This document shows positions 25,176-33,571 of a DNA stretch of 64,000 nucleotides, piece by piece (the stretch's first letter is position 1; every line of letters begins with the position of its first letter). The notes beneath the pieces are model-generated. The model was not told the DNA's origin and made no database searches. It saw nothing but the letters and a program-made list of their open reading frames with translations. The DNA comes from Desulfohalobiaceae bacterium S24 (GTDB taxonomy: Bacteria > Desulfobacterota > Desulfovibrionia > Desulfovibrionales > Desulfothermaceae). Both the position numbers and the translations under genes were made by a program. The DNA lies in contig JAABTT010000008.1 of NCBI GenBank assembly GCA_011389765.1, positions 1 through 64,000 of the forward strand, given 5' to 3'.

Positions 25176-26432
25176 TTAGCGTCGCTCGGCAGGTGGGTCA
25201 GCGGTACTAGCACCCTTCTGCCTGGAAAAACACAGGATCAGGCCGCAGACTGCGGTGACCCCGGCGGTGCTGCAAAAACCCAGTGCATAACTGCCGGTGA
25301 CGTTGACCAGCATTGAAAAAACAGGGAGGCCGAGCAGGACCCCGAAAAAGGTAAAAAACAAGGAACCGCCGGTGGCCAGGCCGGCCAGTTCCGGCTTGAC
25401 CACCCGGGCCACTTCGGCCAGATAGACCCCGTTCCAGCCGATGGCCACCGAGCCGAACAGGATGCACACGAGCAGCACGCCTGCATTCGGCCAGTGCGGA
25501 GAAAACAGGGCCGTCAGGAAGGAGGCGCAGGCCATGGCGATCCCCAGAAGACCGAGCATGAGGCGCGGGCTCAAGCACCGGTCGGCCATGACGCCCCACA
25601 CAATTCGACCGATAATGCCGGCAACTTGAGCGGTGGAGAGCATGGCTCCGGCCCGAACCAGGCTCATCCCGATATCTTCGAGTAAATAGGTGACGATAAA
25701 GGAAATAAAACACAACTGCATGGTGGCAAAGAAAAAAGAGGCGAAAACGACCTGCCGAAGCCTGCGATGGGTGACGGCCAGTTTGAGGGGGCCGATGACG
25801 TGGTTCAGGCTGAATCCGGACTCTTTGGAGACATCCTGGTCATAGCGCCTTCTAAAGGGCTGTATGCAAACCATCAGGGTTAGGCTCAGGCCTCCCACCA
25901 GCAGGGCCGCAGCCTGCCATCCAAAGGAAAGTACGAGAAAGGGCACGCAGGCTCCGGCCAGGGCGCCTCCAACCGGAACCCCGGTCTGTTTGATGGAAAA
26001 GACCATGGACATGATTTGCGGGGGTGTGGTTTTGATCAGGAGGTGGGAACTGGCCGGTGTCGTCGGCCCGTATCCAAGCCCGATGATCAGACTCCCGATA
26101 ATCATACACAGCAGGGAGGCCAGTGAAAAAAGGCCTAGCCCGGCCGCGCAAAAGAACAGACAGACCTGACTGACACAAACGGCCCCGAACCGTTCAATGA
26201 AATAGCCGCTGACAGGCGCCGAAATCATAGCCCCGATATAAATCAGAGAGACGAAAAGACCGACAAAACTCGCCTGAAAATGAAGCTCCGCGCTCACCAC
26301 CGGCATGAAAACCGGAATGGCGACCGCGGTCATGGAAACCAGGGCCTGGACGGCCAGGGTGAGGACAATCGGCAGGATCACTTCGAACAGTTGTGGTCTG
26401 AAGGAGTTCTGCGCGGCGGATGTTTTTTTCAT
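25176..26432 (-). CDS. Major facilitator superfamily transporter
   Basis: About 418 aa with 12 predicted membrane helices. It begins MKKTSAAQNSFRPQLFEVIL, then a first helix VLTLAVQALVSMTAVAIPVF, and carries the MFS loop 2-3 signature in SGYFIERFGAVCVSQV. A large central loop (PFRRRYDQDVSKESG) splits the two six-helix halves. The substrate cannot be told from sequence. The ATG at 26432 lies close to the first helix; the track extends 16 residues to a TTG, which is less likely. It lies on the strand opposite to the glucan genes and next to a two-component remnant, so it may belong to inserted material; a role in sugar transport would be speculation. Confidence 0.85.
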   Translation of the reverse strand: MKKTSAAQNSFRPQLFEVILPIVLTLAVQALVSMTAVAIPVFMPVVSAELHFQASFVGLFVSLIYIGAMISAPVSGYFIERFGAVCVSQVCLFFCAAGLGLFSLASLLCMIIGSLIIGLGYGPTTPASSHLLIKTTPPQIMSMVFSIKQTGVPVGGALAGACVPFLVLSFGWQAAALLVGGLSLTLMVCIQPFRRRYDQDVSKESGFSLNHVIGPLKLAVTHRRLRQVVFASFFFATMQLCFISFIVTYLLEDIGMSLVRAGAMLSTAQVAGIIGRIVWGVMADRCLSPRLMLGLLGIAMACASFLTALFSPHWPNAGVLLVCILFGSVAIGWNGVYLAEVARVVKPELAGLATGGSLFFTFFGVLLGLPVFSMLVNVTGSYALGFCSTAGVTAVCGLILCFSRQKGASTADPPAERR

Positions 26433-26717
26433 GGACGGCAAGTTGACAAGCTGATGCTTTCCCTTTCTCCGGCAATACAAGCGGCTGTTTCAGATTTGTC
26501 TGCCGTCAGAAACTCCCGGATGGCTTCCAAGTGTTCGCTGATCTTGATATAGCCGAGATCGACGGTCTGATTGACCCGTTTTTGATTCCGGCTGATAAAG
26601 CGGGTGGGCAGACTCTTTTCAAGAAATCCGGGCAGATAATGCAAGGCATTGAAGGGCCGGAACAAAATGACCAGCAATCGGTTCACTGGAAAATCTGTAA
26701 AATATTAAGGAGTCTCT
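26433..26717. other. Divergent intergenic region between MFS gene and malQ
   Basis: About 285 bp. An 85-codon minus-strand frame with a GTG start (26429-26686, MNRLLVILFRPFNALHYL...) overlaps the MFS start and has no Shine-Dalgarno or recognisable family, so it is not called as a gene. Promoters for both divergent genes must lie here; none is clear. TTAAGGAG ahead of malQ is a good ribosome-binding site. Confidence 0.4.
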
Positions 26718-28217
26718 ATGAAACCACGTTCCGGCGGACTTCTCCTGCACCCCAGCTCTTTGCCGGCTCCCTTCGGGGTCGGAGACCTTGGCCCCGAAGC
26801 CTTTACCTTTGTTGATTTTCTGCACAGTTCCAGCCAGCGCTTCTGGCAGATACTCCCCTTGACCCCCGTCAGCCCGGCGAGTGGATATTCCCCTTACAAC
26901 AGCCTCTCCGCCTTTGCCGGGAATACCCTGCTCATCAGCCCCGAGCTGCTGGTCCGGGACGGATTGCTGCAGGAACAGGACATTCTTGGATATCCGGGCT
27001 GCAATTCGGATCAGGCTGCCTATGCAGCCGCATTTGAATGGAAACAGGGCTTGTTTGATCAGGCCTTTGCCGCTTTTTGCCGCCTCGGCCCTGACCCTGA
27101 TTTTGAGCGGTTCTGCCGCAAAAATGCCCACTGGCTGGAAGATTATGTCCTTTTTCTGGCTTTGAAGAAAGAATTCGGTCCCGAGAAAACCTGGAACGAC
27201 TGGCCCGAGGCCTATCGCTCCCGCCGAAAAGAGGACTTGGCCGGTGCGGCCGGAGATCTCCGGGAAGACCTGGATCGGGAGCGTTTCCTCCAATATATGT
27301 TTTACCGCCAGTGGATGGCGCTCAAGGCCTATTGCCGCCGCAAACAGGTCCAGTTGATCGGTGATCTCCCCATTTATCCGGCCTATGACAGCGTGGACGT
27401 CTGGGTCCGGCCGGAACTGTTTAAGCTGGAGCCTGACGGGATGCCTCGCAGCGTCTCCGGTGTGCCTCCGGACTATTTCAGCGAGACCGGCCAGCTCTGG
27501 GGGAATCCGGTCTACGACTGGGCTGCTCACCAAAAAACCGGCTTTGCCTGGTGGATCGACAGGCTTGCGCACAACCTGGAGTGCTTGGACATGCTCAGGA
27601 TCGATCATTTCCGAGGCTTTGTGGCCGCCTGGGAAGTTCCCTACGGCGACCGCACCGCCTTGAACGGCAGCTGGGCCGAGGCTCCGGCCAGGGAATTTTT
27701 CCGGACCCTCCAGCACAGCTTTCCCTGTCTGCCGATCATTGCCGAGGACCTTGGAGAGATCACCTCGGATGTCCGGGAAGTGATTTCTCTGTTTGACATC
27801 CCGGGAATGAAAGTGCTCCTGTTTGCCTTTGGCGATCAGGAGGGGAGCAATCCCTTCCTGCCTCATCTGTATCCCGAGAATTGCCTGGCCTATACCGGGA
27901 CCCATGATACCAATACCGTTATGGGCTGGTGGGACCGGGAAACCACCCCGGAGATCCGGAATGAAGTCTTTGCCTACCTGGGGCGTGAGGTCCCGGAAGA
28001 AGAACTGCCCTGGGAACTGATCCGCCTGGGCATGATGTCCGTGGCCCGCCTGATGGTCGTCCCGGTCCAGGATCTGCTTTGTCTGCCTGCTGCGGCCCGA
28101 ATGAACAACCCCGCTTCCGGCGTGGGCAACTGGGGCTGGCGACTTGTGCCGGGTCAGCTTGATTCCGGTCTGGCCCGGAAACTGGCCGCCATGACTAAAA
28201 TTTACGGGCGAGGCTGA
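26718..28217 (+). CDS. malQ: 4-alpha-glucanotransferase (amylomaltase) MalQ
   Basis: A 499-aa GH77 enzyme that moves maltodextrin segments between alpha-1,4-glucan chains, supplying longer chains for GlgB, GlgE and TreY. The start RSGGLLLHPSSLPAPFGVGDLG is diagnostic, followed by WQILPLTPVS and SPYNSLSAFAGN. Catalytic residues are in DMLRIDHFRGF (nucleophile, about 294), IIAEDLGEI (acid/base, about 341) and YTGTHDTNTVMGWW (about 393). Length is typical of bacterial amylomaltases. It stands apart from the other glucan genes, after an inserted MFS gene, with its own TTAAGGAG ribosome-binding site. A perfect 22-bp hairpin follows about 95 bp downstream. Confidence 0.95.
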   Translation: MKPRSGGLLLHPSSLPAPFGVGDLGPEAFTFVDFLHSSSQRFWQILPLTPVSPASGYSPYNSLSAFAGNTLLISPELLVRDGLLQEQDILGYPGCNSDQAAYAAAFEWKQGLFDQAFAAFCRLGPDPDFERFCRKNAHWLEDYVLFLALKKEFGPEKTWNDWPEAYRSRRKEDLAGAAGDLREDLDRERFLQYMFYRQWMALKAYCRRKQVQLIGDLPIYPAYDSVDVWVRPELFKLEPDGMPRSVSGVPPDYFSETGQLWGNPVYDWAAHQKTGFAWWIDRLAHNLECLDMLRIDHFRGFVAAWEVPYGDRTALNGSWAEAPAREFFRTLQHSFPCLPIIAEDLGEITSDVREVISLFDIPGMKVLLFAFGDQEGSNPFLPHLYPENCLAYTGTHDTNTVMGWWDRETTPEIRNEVFAYLGREVPEEELPWELIRLGMMSVARLMVVPVQDLLCLPAAARMNNPASGVGNWGWRLVPGQLDSGLARKLAAMTKIYGRG

Positions 28218-28310
28218 AAAAGGGTGCTTGAAAAAACGCATTTGGCGACAGGGCAGGTGCTGCGGAGAACAAGCTGAAGCTCAAACACGGAACGCAGGAT
28301 CTGCAGCCCG

Positions 28311-28358
28311 AAACCTATTCGGCCGGCCTGTTAAAAAACAGGCCGGCCGAATAGGTTT
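28311..28358. terminator. Perfect 22-bp hairpin between convergent malQ and aminotransferase genes
   Basis: AAACCTATTCGGCCGGCCTGTT, loop AAAA, and its exact complement. It reaches into the stop codon of the minus-strand aminotransferase gene. There is no T run on either side, but its strength and position between convergent genes fit a bidirectional transcription barrier. Confidence 0.7.
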
Positions 28359-29262
28359 ACATGGGATGAAACCAGTGCTTGAAATTTGGATCGGACAGGC
28401 TGCAGATGGACTGCATCATATTCATCATCTGCTTGGTCACCGGCCCGGGAGACGGGGACAATTCCCTGTCTTCTATGCGTTTGACCGGCAGGACCTTGAT
28501 GCCGGTATGCGAGGTGAAAATTTCATCCGCCTCCAGAAGTCTTTCCGGGGAATAGCGCTCTTCCGAGACAGGAATCCCGTATTTCGGGGCCGCCTCTAAA
28601 ATCGACATCCGGCTGATACTCCTCAGAATATTTCCAGTGGGAGTTGTTATCAAGGTCCCGTCTTTGACCATAAAAACGGATTCAATAGAGCCCTCGGCCA
28701 CATATCCCTCGCTGTCCAAAAGGATCCCCAGCGTATAGCCGCGGTTCACGGCGTCTTTCCGGGCCAGATAGCCATTCAGATAATTGGCGCAGGCCTTTGC
28801 CTCTCCGGGTATCATATCCGATCTGATTTTCCGCCATTTGCTGATACAGACATCAATGGGGTCTGGTTGATCCAGAGCAAGGTCTTCGTTTGCCGGGACA
28901 GTGAAAATGGCCACATCCAACTTGGAATCCAGGACGAGGTTGATGATCGCCTCTTCACCCCAATAGGCCACCAGCTTGACCAGTCCCCTGCTGATCTTGT
29001 TTTCACGAACTGTTTTCTTCACGCCGTCTTCTATGGCTTCTCGGGATGATCCCAGCTCCATGCCCAGCAAATCGGCACTGTGAAAGAGCCGGTCCAGGTG
29101 TTTATCCATGCGATAGGCATAGGCGCCCTCAGTCCCGGGATGAATGCCGAAGACTTCGAAGATGGCTGATCCGCGGCTGAAGCCATGGCTGAGTATGGGC
29201 ACGGTGGCAGACTTCCAGGGAATCATCTGACCGTTGAGCCAGACCTTTTGTTGTTCCAGCAT
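28357..29262 (-). CDS. Class IV PLP-dependent aminotransferase (BCAT/ADC-lyase family)
   Basis: About 301 aa of fold-type IV. WLNGQMIPWKSATVPILSHG is the usual start; the PLP lysine lies in GEAKACANYLNGYLARKDA (about 155), and YVAEGSIESVFMVKDG with LITTPTGNILRSISR forms the phosphate-binding part. The family includes branched-chain aminotransferases, D-amino acid aminotransferases and aminodeoxychorismate lyase. The sequence looks most like the IlvE-type group, but the exact substrate is not certain. The start is the ATG at 29262, with AAGAGGA ahead; the track uses a start 13 codons upstream. It sits beside CoA and keto-acid genes, so supply or removal of amino groups for that pathway is plausible. 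Confidence 0.85.
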   Translation of the reverse strand: MLEQQKVWLNGQMIPWKSATVPILSHGFSRGSAIFEVFGIHPGTEGAYAYRMDKHLDRLFHSADLLGMELGSSREAIEDGVKKTVRENKISRGLVKLVAYWGEEAIINLVLDSKLDVAIFTVPANEDLALDQPDPIDVCISKWRKIRSDMIPGEAKACANYLNGYLARKDAVNRGYTLGILLDSEGYVAEGSIESVFMVKDGTLITTPTGNILRSISRMSILEAAPKYGIPVSEERYSPERLLEADEIFTSHTGIKVLPVKRIEDRELSPSPGPVTKQMMNMMQSICSLSDPNFKHWFHPM

Positions 29263-29537
29263 ATCGTCCTCTTCTTTTTTTACGTGTGTTTCAGACCTCA
29301 AAAAAACTACCCCAGTCTGAGTCCCGGTGTCAATCCGCCGAGCCTTGAGAATTTCAAAAAACCACGAAACGCGCGTCTTGACACTTGGCGCATATGGGAT
29401 AGGATACCGTAATTGGAAACCTCGATTTGCAGATAATTCACAACAAAGTGTCCAAAAAAGGTTTCAAAGTTTAACGTACTGTAAAGAGATCTGAAATTTT
29501 CCCATACCCTATAGAACCCTGCAGTTAAAGGAGACCT
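29263..29537. other. Divergent promoter region
   Basis: Between the class IV aminotransferase (-) and the enoyl-CoA isomerase (+). No gene. Several AT-rich stretches (TATGGGATAGGATACC, CCCATACCCTATAGAACC) could be promoter elements but no spacing-correct pair is convincing. AAAGGAG precedes the isomerase ATG. Confidence 0.4.
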
Positions 29538-30317
29538 ATGGATTATCAAAGCATTGAATTCAAAAAATATGAGGAAGGATACGCCTGCCTGAGGCTCAAT
29601 CGCCCGGATTCTTTCAATGCCATCAACCGGGACCTGGTTGATGAAGTGAATGCGGTACTCCGGGTCGTACAAAACAATGCGGACATTCGGGTTCTGGTGC
29701 TCACCGGCAGCGGCAAGTCCTTCTGCTCCGGAGGCGATCTGGGGTGGTTGATGGAGGCGGAAGACCATGCGTCCAGGCGAAGCATTGTGGAACAGGCGGG
29801 TCAATTCATTCGCCGCTTGAACCAGCTGAGTAAACCGGTACTAGCCGCGGTAAACGGAGTTACGGCCGGAGCCGGGACCGGAGTGGCCCTGGCCTGCGAT
29901 ATCCTGATCGCCGCAGATACAGCCAGGTTTGGTCCGAATTTCGTAAACATCGGGGCTGTGCCGGACAGCGGGGCGTCCTGGTTTTTACCCCGCACAGTGG
30001 GCTATCATCAGGCGGCAAAACTCATGCTCGGCGGTGAGCTCCTGTCGGCGGCAGAAGCCTTGAAGCTGGGCATTTTTCAAGAAGTCGTCCCTGCCGATGC
30101 ATTGGAAGACCGGGTGTTTGCCCTGGCCGAGAGGTTGGCAAAAGGCCCGCAGCAGGCCCTGTCCCTGATCAAACGCATGTTGAAAATGAGCGGGGACAAT
30201 ACGCTGCAGGCTCAACTGGAAATCGAAACATCCATGCAGGTCGCGGCCTGGTCCGATCCGGATTTTCAGGAAGGGGTCAAGGCTTTTCTGGAGCGCAGAA
30301 AACCCGATTTTTCCTGA
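29538..30317 (+). CDS. Enoyl-CoA hydratase/isomerase family protein (PaaG-like)
   Basis: A 259-aa crotonase-fold protein acting on acyl-CoA thioesters. The oxyanion-hole segments are GKSFCSGGDLGWL (about 57-69) and NGVTAGAGTGVALACD (about 105-120). At the catalytic site the sequence reads IGAVPDSGASWFLPRTVG, where the second glutamate of hydratases is replaced by the aspartate pattern VPDSG-SW-LPR seen in PaaG-type isomerases. Thus isomerisation of an aromatic or unsaturated acyl-CoA is more likely than plain hydration (inference). It is convergent with the TRAP genes and separated from them by a nested hairpin that overlaps its stop codon. Shine-Dalgarno AAAGGAG is well placed. Confidence 0.88.
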   Translation: MDYQSIEFKKYEEGYACLRLNRPDSFNAINRDLVDEVNAVLRVVQNNADIRVLVLTGSGKSFCSGGDLGWLMEAEDHASRRSIVEQAGQFIRRLNQLSKPVLAAVNGVTAGAGTGVALACDILIAADTARFGPNFVNIGAVPDSGASWFLPRTVGYHQAAKLMLGGELLSAAEALKLGIFQEVVPADALEDRVFALAERLAKGPQQALSLIKRMLKMSGDNTLQAQLEIETSMQVAAWSDPDFQEGVKAFLERRKPDFS

Positions 30318-30350
30318 AGCAACCTGATCGGTCGATCAGACCCCTTCAGG
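30313..30350. terminator. Nested hairpin between convergent isomerase and dctM genes
   Basis: CCTGAAG ... CTTCAGG encloses an inner CTGATCG-gt-CGATCAG. It begins in the stop codon of the isomerase gene and ends just before the stop of dctM, suiting a bidirectional terminator. No T run. Confidence 0.55.
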
Positions 30351-30357
30351 CGGAATG

Positions 30358-31650
30358 TCAGATAAAGCCCAGCATACGCGGCAGCCAGAGCGCCAAATTC
30401 GGGGTGTAGGTAATCAGAAACAGGACGGCGTACTGGATAAGCAAGAAGGGCAGAACCGCCTTGGTCACATAGATGATATCCCTGTTGGCCATGGAACCCA
30501 CAATGTACAGGCTGACTCCCATGGGCGGAGTGCAGTAGGCAATGGCCAGGTTGACGGTCATAATCAGTCCGAAATGCATGGGGTCGACCTGAAAGGCTTC
30601 CAGCATGGGCAGAAAGACCGGCACCAGAATAAGGGTGGCGGAGATGATATCGATGAACATCCCGACCACCACCAAAAAAAGATTGATCAGGAGCAAAAAA
30701 ATCAGCGGGGAGGTGATATTGGACAGCACGGCTTCGGCGATTTTGGCTGGTATAGCCTCCAGGGTCAGATAACGGCCGAGGCAGATGGCGCTGGCTACGA
30801 TGAGCAGGAGGGTCGAGGAGGTCACCGCGGAATTGATGGTGATTTCTTTGAGTTTGCCGAGGGACAGGGTCCTGTGAATAAAGAGTTCGACGATGATGGC
30901 GTAGACGCAGGCCACCACTGCGGCTTCATTGGCGGTGAACACCCCGGAAAATATGCCGCCGAAGATAATCAAAGGCAGAAGCAGGGACCAGATGCCGTCT
31001 TTCAAGGCGATCAGGGTTTCTTGGATAGTGGGCCTGGGCATTCTGGTGATATGGGTTTTCCCCTGGTGCAGCACATAACTGTACAAGCAAAAGCCGATAA
31101 TGATCAAAAAAGCCGGCAGGAAGCCGGTTAAAAACAGACCTTCCAGGGAAACGTTGGAGATCATGGAATACAGGATCATGGAGATGCTCGGGGGGACGAT
31201 GACCCCGAGATTCGGGGAAGTGGTCATGATTCCCAGAGTATATTTTTCGTCATAGCCGTTTTCCAACAGAGCCGGGATCATAAAGCCGCCCAGGGCGACC
31301 ACTGTGGCGACAGTGGAACCGGAGATGGCTCCGAACATGCCGCAGCCGATGACTCCGGCCATTCCCAGTCCGCCCGGAAGCCAGCTGACCATGATATTGG
31401 CGACCTTGATCAGCCGCTCTACGATGGAACCCGCGGTCATGATGCTGCCGCAGAGGATGAAGTACAGGACCACCACCAGGGAAAAATTGTCCATGCTGCG
31501 AAAGAAGGACTGGGCCAGAAGCATCAGGGGCAGTTCGGTAAAAAAAACAAAGGCCAGGACCGTGGTAAAGAAAAGGCACATGAACACCGGCACCATGGCC
31601 GCCATGCCGCCGAGCAGAATGAGCATGAGAATCAGGTAACTGGCTTCCAT
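30358..31650 (-). CDS. dctM: TRAP transporter large permease (DctM type)
   Basis: A 430-aa membrane protein with 12 or so predicted helices, the large subunit of a tripartite ATP-independent periplasmic (TRAP) transporter, which uses ion gradients to take up organic acids. Family signs are LVVVLYFILCGSIMTAGSI, GCGMFGAISGSTVATVVALG (conserved G-rich S/G-S-x-A-T motif), TTSPNLGVIVPPSISMILY and YCTPPMGVSLYIVGS. The last of three co-oriented genes, it follows dctQ by 18 bp. TRAP systems in anaerobes often carry dicarboxylates, 2-oxo or 2-hydroxy acids, or aromatic acids; the adjacent CoA and keto-acid enzymes suggest an organic acid here. Confidence 0.93.
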   Translation of the reverse strand: MEASYLILMLILLGGMAAMVPVFMCLFFTTVLAFVFFTELPLMLLAQSFFRSMDNFSLVVVLYFILCGSIMTAGSIVERLIKVANIMVSWLPGGLGMAGVIGCGMFGAISGSTVATVVALGGFMIPALLENGYDEKYTLGIMTTSPNLGVIVPPSISMILYSMISNVSLEGLFLTGFLPAFLIIIGFCLYSYVLHQGKTHITRMPRPTIQETLIALKDGIWSLLLPLIIFGGIFSGVFTANEAAVVACVYAIIVELFIHRTLSLGKLKEITINSAVTSSTLLLIVASAICLGRYLTLEAIPAKIAEAVLSNITSPLIFLLLINLFLVVVGMFIDIISATLILVPVFLPMLEAFQVDPMHFGLIMTVNLAIAYCTPPMGVSLYIVGSMANRDIIYVTKAVLPFLLIQYAVLFLITYTPNLALWLPRMLGFI

Positions 31651-31668
31651 ATGTGAACTCGTTCGCTC

Positions 31669-32157
31669 TCAGGAATTGCGTATCAGTTGAATGTCTTCAT
31701 ATATCACCTGGATGGTGCGCAGGAACATGAAGACCCCCATGATGGGCAAGATGGAGTAGAGATAGACTAAGGGAATCTGCAGGATGATTGTTTTCTGCTG
31801 GGTGAGTACCTGGAGCGAGGCCATCTTCCAGCCGAAGTAAAAGATGAATCCGGAAAAGCAGAGGGTCACCAGATACCCGAAAAAGGTTAAAGGATATTTC
31901 AGGGTCGGAAAAATCTGTTCAACTGCGTCGATCTTGATCATGGCCCGCCGTTTGATGGCCGCGCTGGCCCCGATAAAGGTTGTGAGGATGATCACTTCCC
32001 TGACCAGCTCTTCAGACCAGGCCAGGGAACTGTGAAACCCGTATCTGAGAACCACGTTGAAGAATAAGGAAAACAGGGCGATCATCACGGCTGAAAAGAG
32101 GGTCCAGTTTTCCAGAAAGGTCAAAACAGCGTCGATAATGCGGAAAAGTTTGGCCAT
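31669..32157 (-). CDS. dctQ: TRAP transporter small permease (DctQ type)
   Basis: About 162 aa with four predicted membrane helices: FLENWTLFSAVMIALFSLFF, SEELVREVIILTTFIGASAA (the LARxLxxWxxFxGAAxA-like DctQ core), YPLTFFGYLVTLCFSGFIFYF and VYLYSILPIMGVFMFLRTI. It forms the membrane complex with DctM. I use the ATG at 32157; the track's TTG start (32193) adds 12 residues encoded next to a hairpin. It lies 83 bp after the binding-protein gene, and the gap holds that hairpin, which may lower its expression relative to dctP. Confidence 0.88.
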   Translation of the reverse strand: MAKLFRIIDAVLTFLENWTLFSAVMIALFSLFFNVVLRYGFHSSLAWSEELVREVIILTTFIGASAAIKRRAMIKIDAVEQIFPTLKYPLTFFGYLVTLCFSGFIFYFGWKMASLQVLTQQKTIILQIPLVYLYSILPIMGVFMFLRTIQVIYEDIQLIRNS

Positions 32158-32196
32158 ATTCAACTTCAAGCCGGCAAGAGATTGAAAATGCAAGAA

Positions 32197-32226
32197 AGCA
32201 GGAAAGGGGTTGTCCCCTTCCCTGCT
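32197..32226 (-). terminator. Hairpin between dctP and dctQ (likely attenuator)
   Basis: On the minus strand AGCAGGgaaGGGG-acaa-CCCCtttCCTGCT folds into a strong stem and is followed by TTTCTTG. Located after the dctP stop and before dctQ, it fits partial termination or 3'-end protection that gives more binding protein than permease. Confidence 0.65.
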
Positions 32227-32240
32227 GGATTCAAAACGCC

Positions 32241-33314
32241 TTAATCAGCTTGGAAACACATATACTCCTGGACTTCCTGGAGATAATTTTCCGGTTGGTA
32301 TGTGTCGCCGGGATAGATCTTATTGATTTCCTGGGCGTATTTCTTGTGGACTTCAGCAGCCTTTTCCCGTAGAAAATTCAGGTTTTTTTCCGGAAAATCG
32401 TAAAAAGTAACGCCGTTTTCTTCGGCCTTGGCGATTTGCGTCGTCTCCTGCTGTCTGACTTCTTTTCTGATTTTCGTGCAGACGTCATGTACGGTTTCTT
32501 TGAAAATCTTCTGCAAATCCGGGGGCAGACTGTTGAACCAGCCTTTGTTGAAGATCCAGATGAACAGGCCCTGGGCGTAGTTGATTCTGGTAAAATGCTT
32601 GGCGACTTCAAATTTTTTGGTGATATTGCAGACGGAAGGCGTGTGATCCAGGCCGTCGATGACGCCTTGTTTCAAGGCCACATGGACATCAGGCCAGGGC
32701 ATGACCACGGCGTCGAGTCCCCATTTTTCATAGCTGATCTTGTTCACCGCAGCCTCGGCGATCCGAAATTTCACATTCCGCGCGTCATCCAGATTTTGGA
32801 TGGGCGTGGTGGAGGCCCAGCCGTAATTGCCGTAGCCGGTGATATCCAGGGCCATGATGCCCTGATGATCCATGGACTTGAGGAAATGCTCGAAGAGCTT
32901 GCCGCTGTTGATAAATTTGTCGAGCTTGTCAAAGGAATTGATAAGAAAGGGGAGGTTGATGAGTCCGAATCTGGGACCCAGATTGGTTGCGGCCACGGAG
33001 CTGACCCCCATTCCCTGAATGGCGCCCATCTGGAGCATGTTCAGGACCTCCACTTCGCCGCCGAGCATGGAAAAGGGTTTGAAATCGATATAAATCTGGC
33101 CGTCGCTTCGTTCCCAGAGTTCATCCCGCAAGGCAAAACCGGCATAGACGCCTTTGAGCACCGGATGTGAGACATTGGAGACAATGCATTTGTATTTCGC
33201 TCCGGAAGGATCGAAATCTGGTTTCCAGGCATCGAGTTTGCCTGCCGAGGCAAAGCCTGTGGTCAAAATCAGTCCGAAAAGGACTCCGGTGAAAATGAAG
33301 AGCGCTTTTTTCAT
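32241..33314 (-). CDS. dctP: TRAP transporter periplasmic substrate-binding protein (DctP type)
   Basis: A 357-aa exported solute receptor. It has a signal peptide (MKKALFIFTGVLFGLILTTGFASA, cleavage near ASA-GKL), then the DctP pattern: HPVLKGVYAGFALRDELWERSDGQI, FKPFSMLGGEVEVLNMLQMG, DITGYGNYGWASTTPIQNLDDARNVKFRI with the arginine that binds the substrate carboxylate, and ALKQGVIDGLD. The substrate is therefore probably a carboxylate, but its identity is not readable. Excellent ribosome-binding site (GTAGGAGGG). First gene of the dctPQM set; a hairpin separates it from dctQ. Confidence 0.92.
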   Translation of the reverse strand: MKKALFIFTGVLFGLILTTGFASAGKLDAWKPDFDPSGAKYKCIVSNVSHPVLKGVYAGFALRDELWERSDGQIYIDFKPFSMLGGEVEVLNMLQMGAIQGMGVSSVAATNLGPRFGLINLPFLINSFDKLDKFINSGKLFEHFLKSMDHQGIMALDITGYGNYGWASTTPIQNLDDARNVKFRIAEAAVNKISYEKWGLDAVVMPWPDVHVALKQGVIDGLDHTPSVCNITKKFEVAKHFTRINYAQGLFIWIFNKGWFNSLPPDLQKIFKETVHDVCTKIRKEVRQQETTQIAKAEENGVTFYDFPEKNLNFLREKAAEVHKKYAQEINKIYPGDTYQPENYLQEVQEYMCFQAD

Positions 33315-33571
33315 CTTTCCCTCCTACGGTAAGTTGACGGAGTTCATGGGACAATTCACTGATCCAACTGAACTTTTTCTCTAGTCTTTGGAAAAAGTTA
33401 TTGGTTTTATCTCAGAGAACCTGCTCGTATTCTTGTTCTTAACAAGCGCATATCCAAAATCAAAAAGCATCTAGAGGCGCTGGTATTCGGTATTCAGTAT
33501 GCTGAACACACGTATTCTAAAGATGAAGGCTACATACAGCAGTCGAAAAAGTCAACATAAAAACCAAGTTA
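33315..33571. other. Leader region of dctP / 3' region of iorB
   Basis: No gene. Downstream of iorB and upstream of dctP on the minus strand; AT-rich, with a short repeat GGTATTCGGTATTCAGTATGCTG (33482-33504). A promoter for the TRAP genes probably lies here, but none was fixed. Confidence 0.4.

Noticed and set aside
26429-26686. 85-aa minus-strand ORF overlapping the MFS gene start
   Set aside because: GTG start without ribosome-binding site, overlap with the MFS 5' end, and no recognisable domain. A real small protein cannot be excluded but is not supported.
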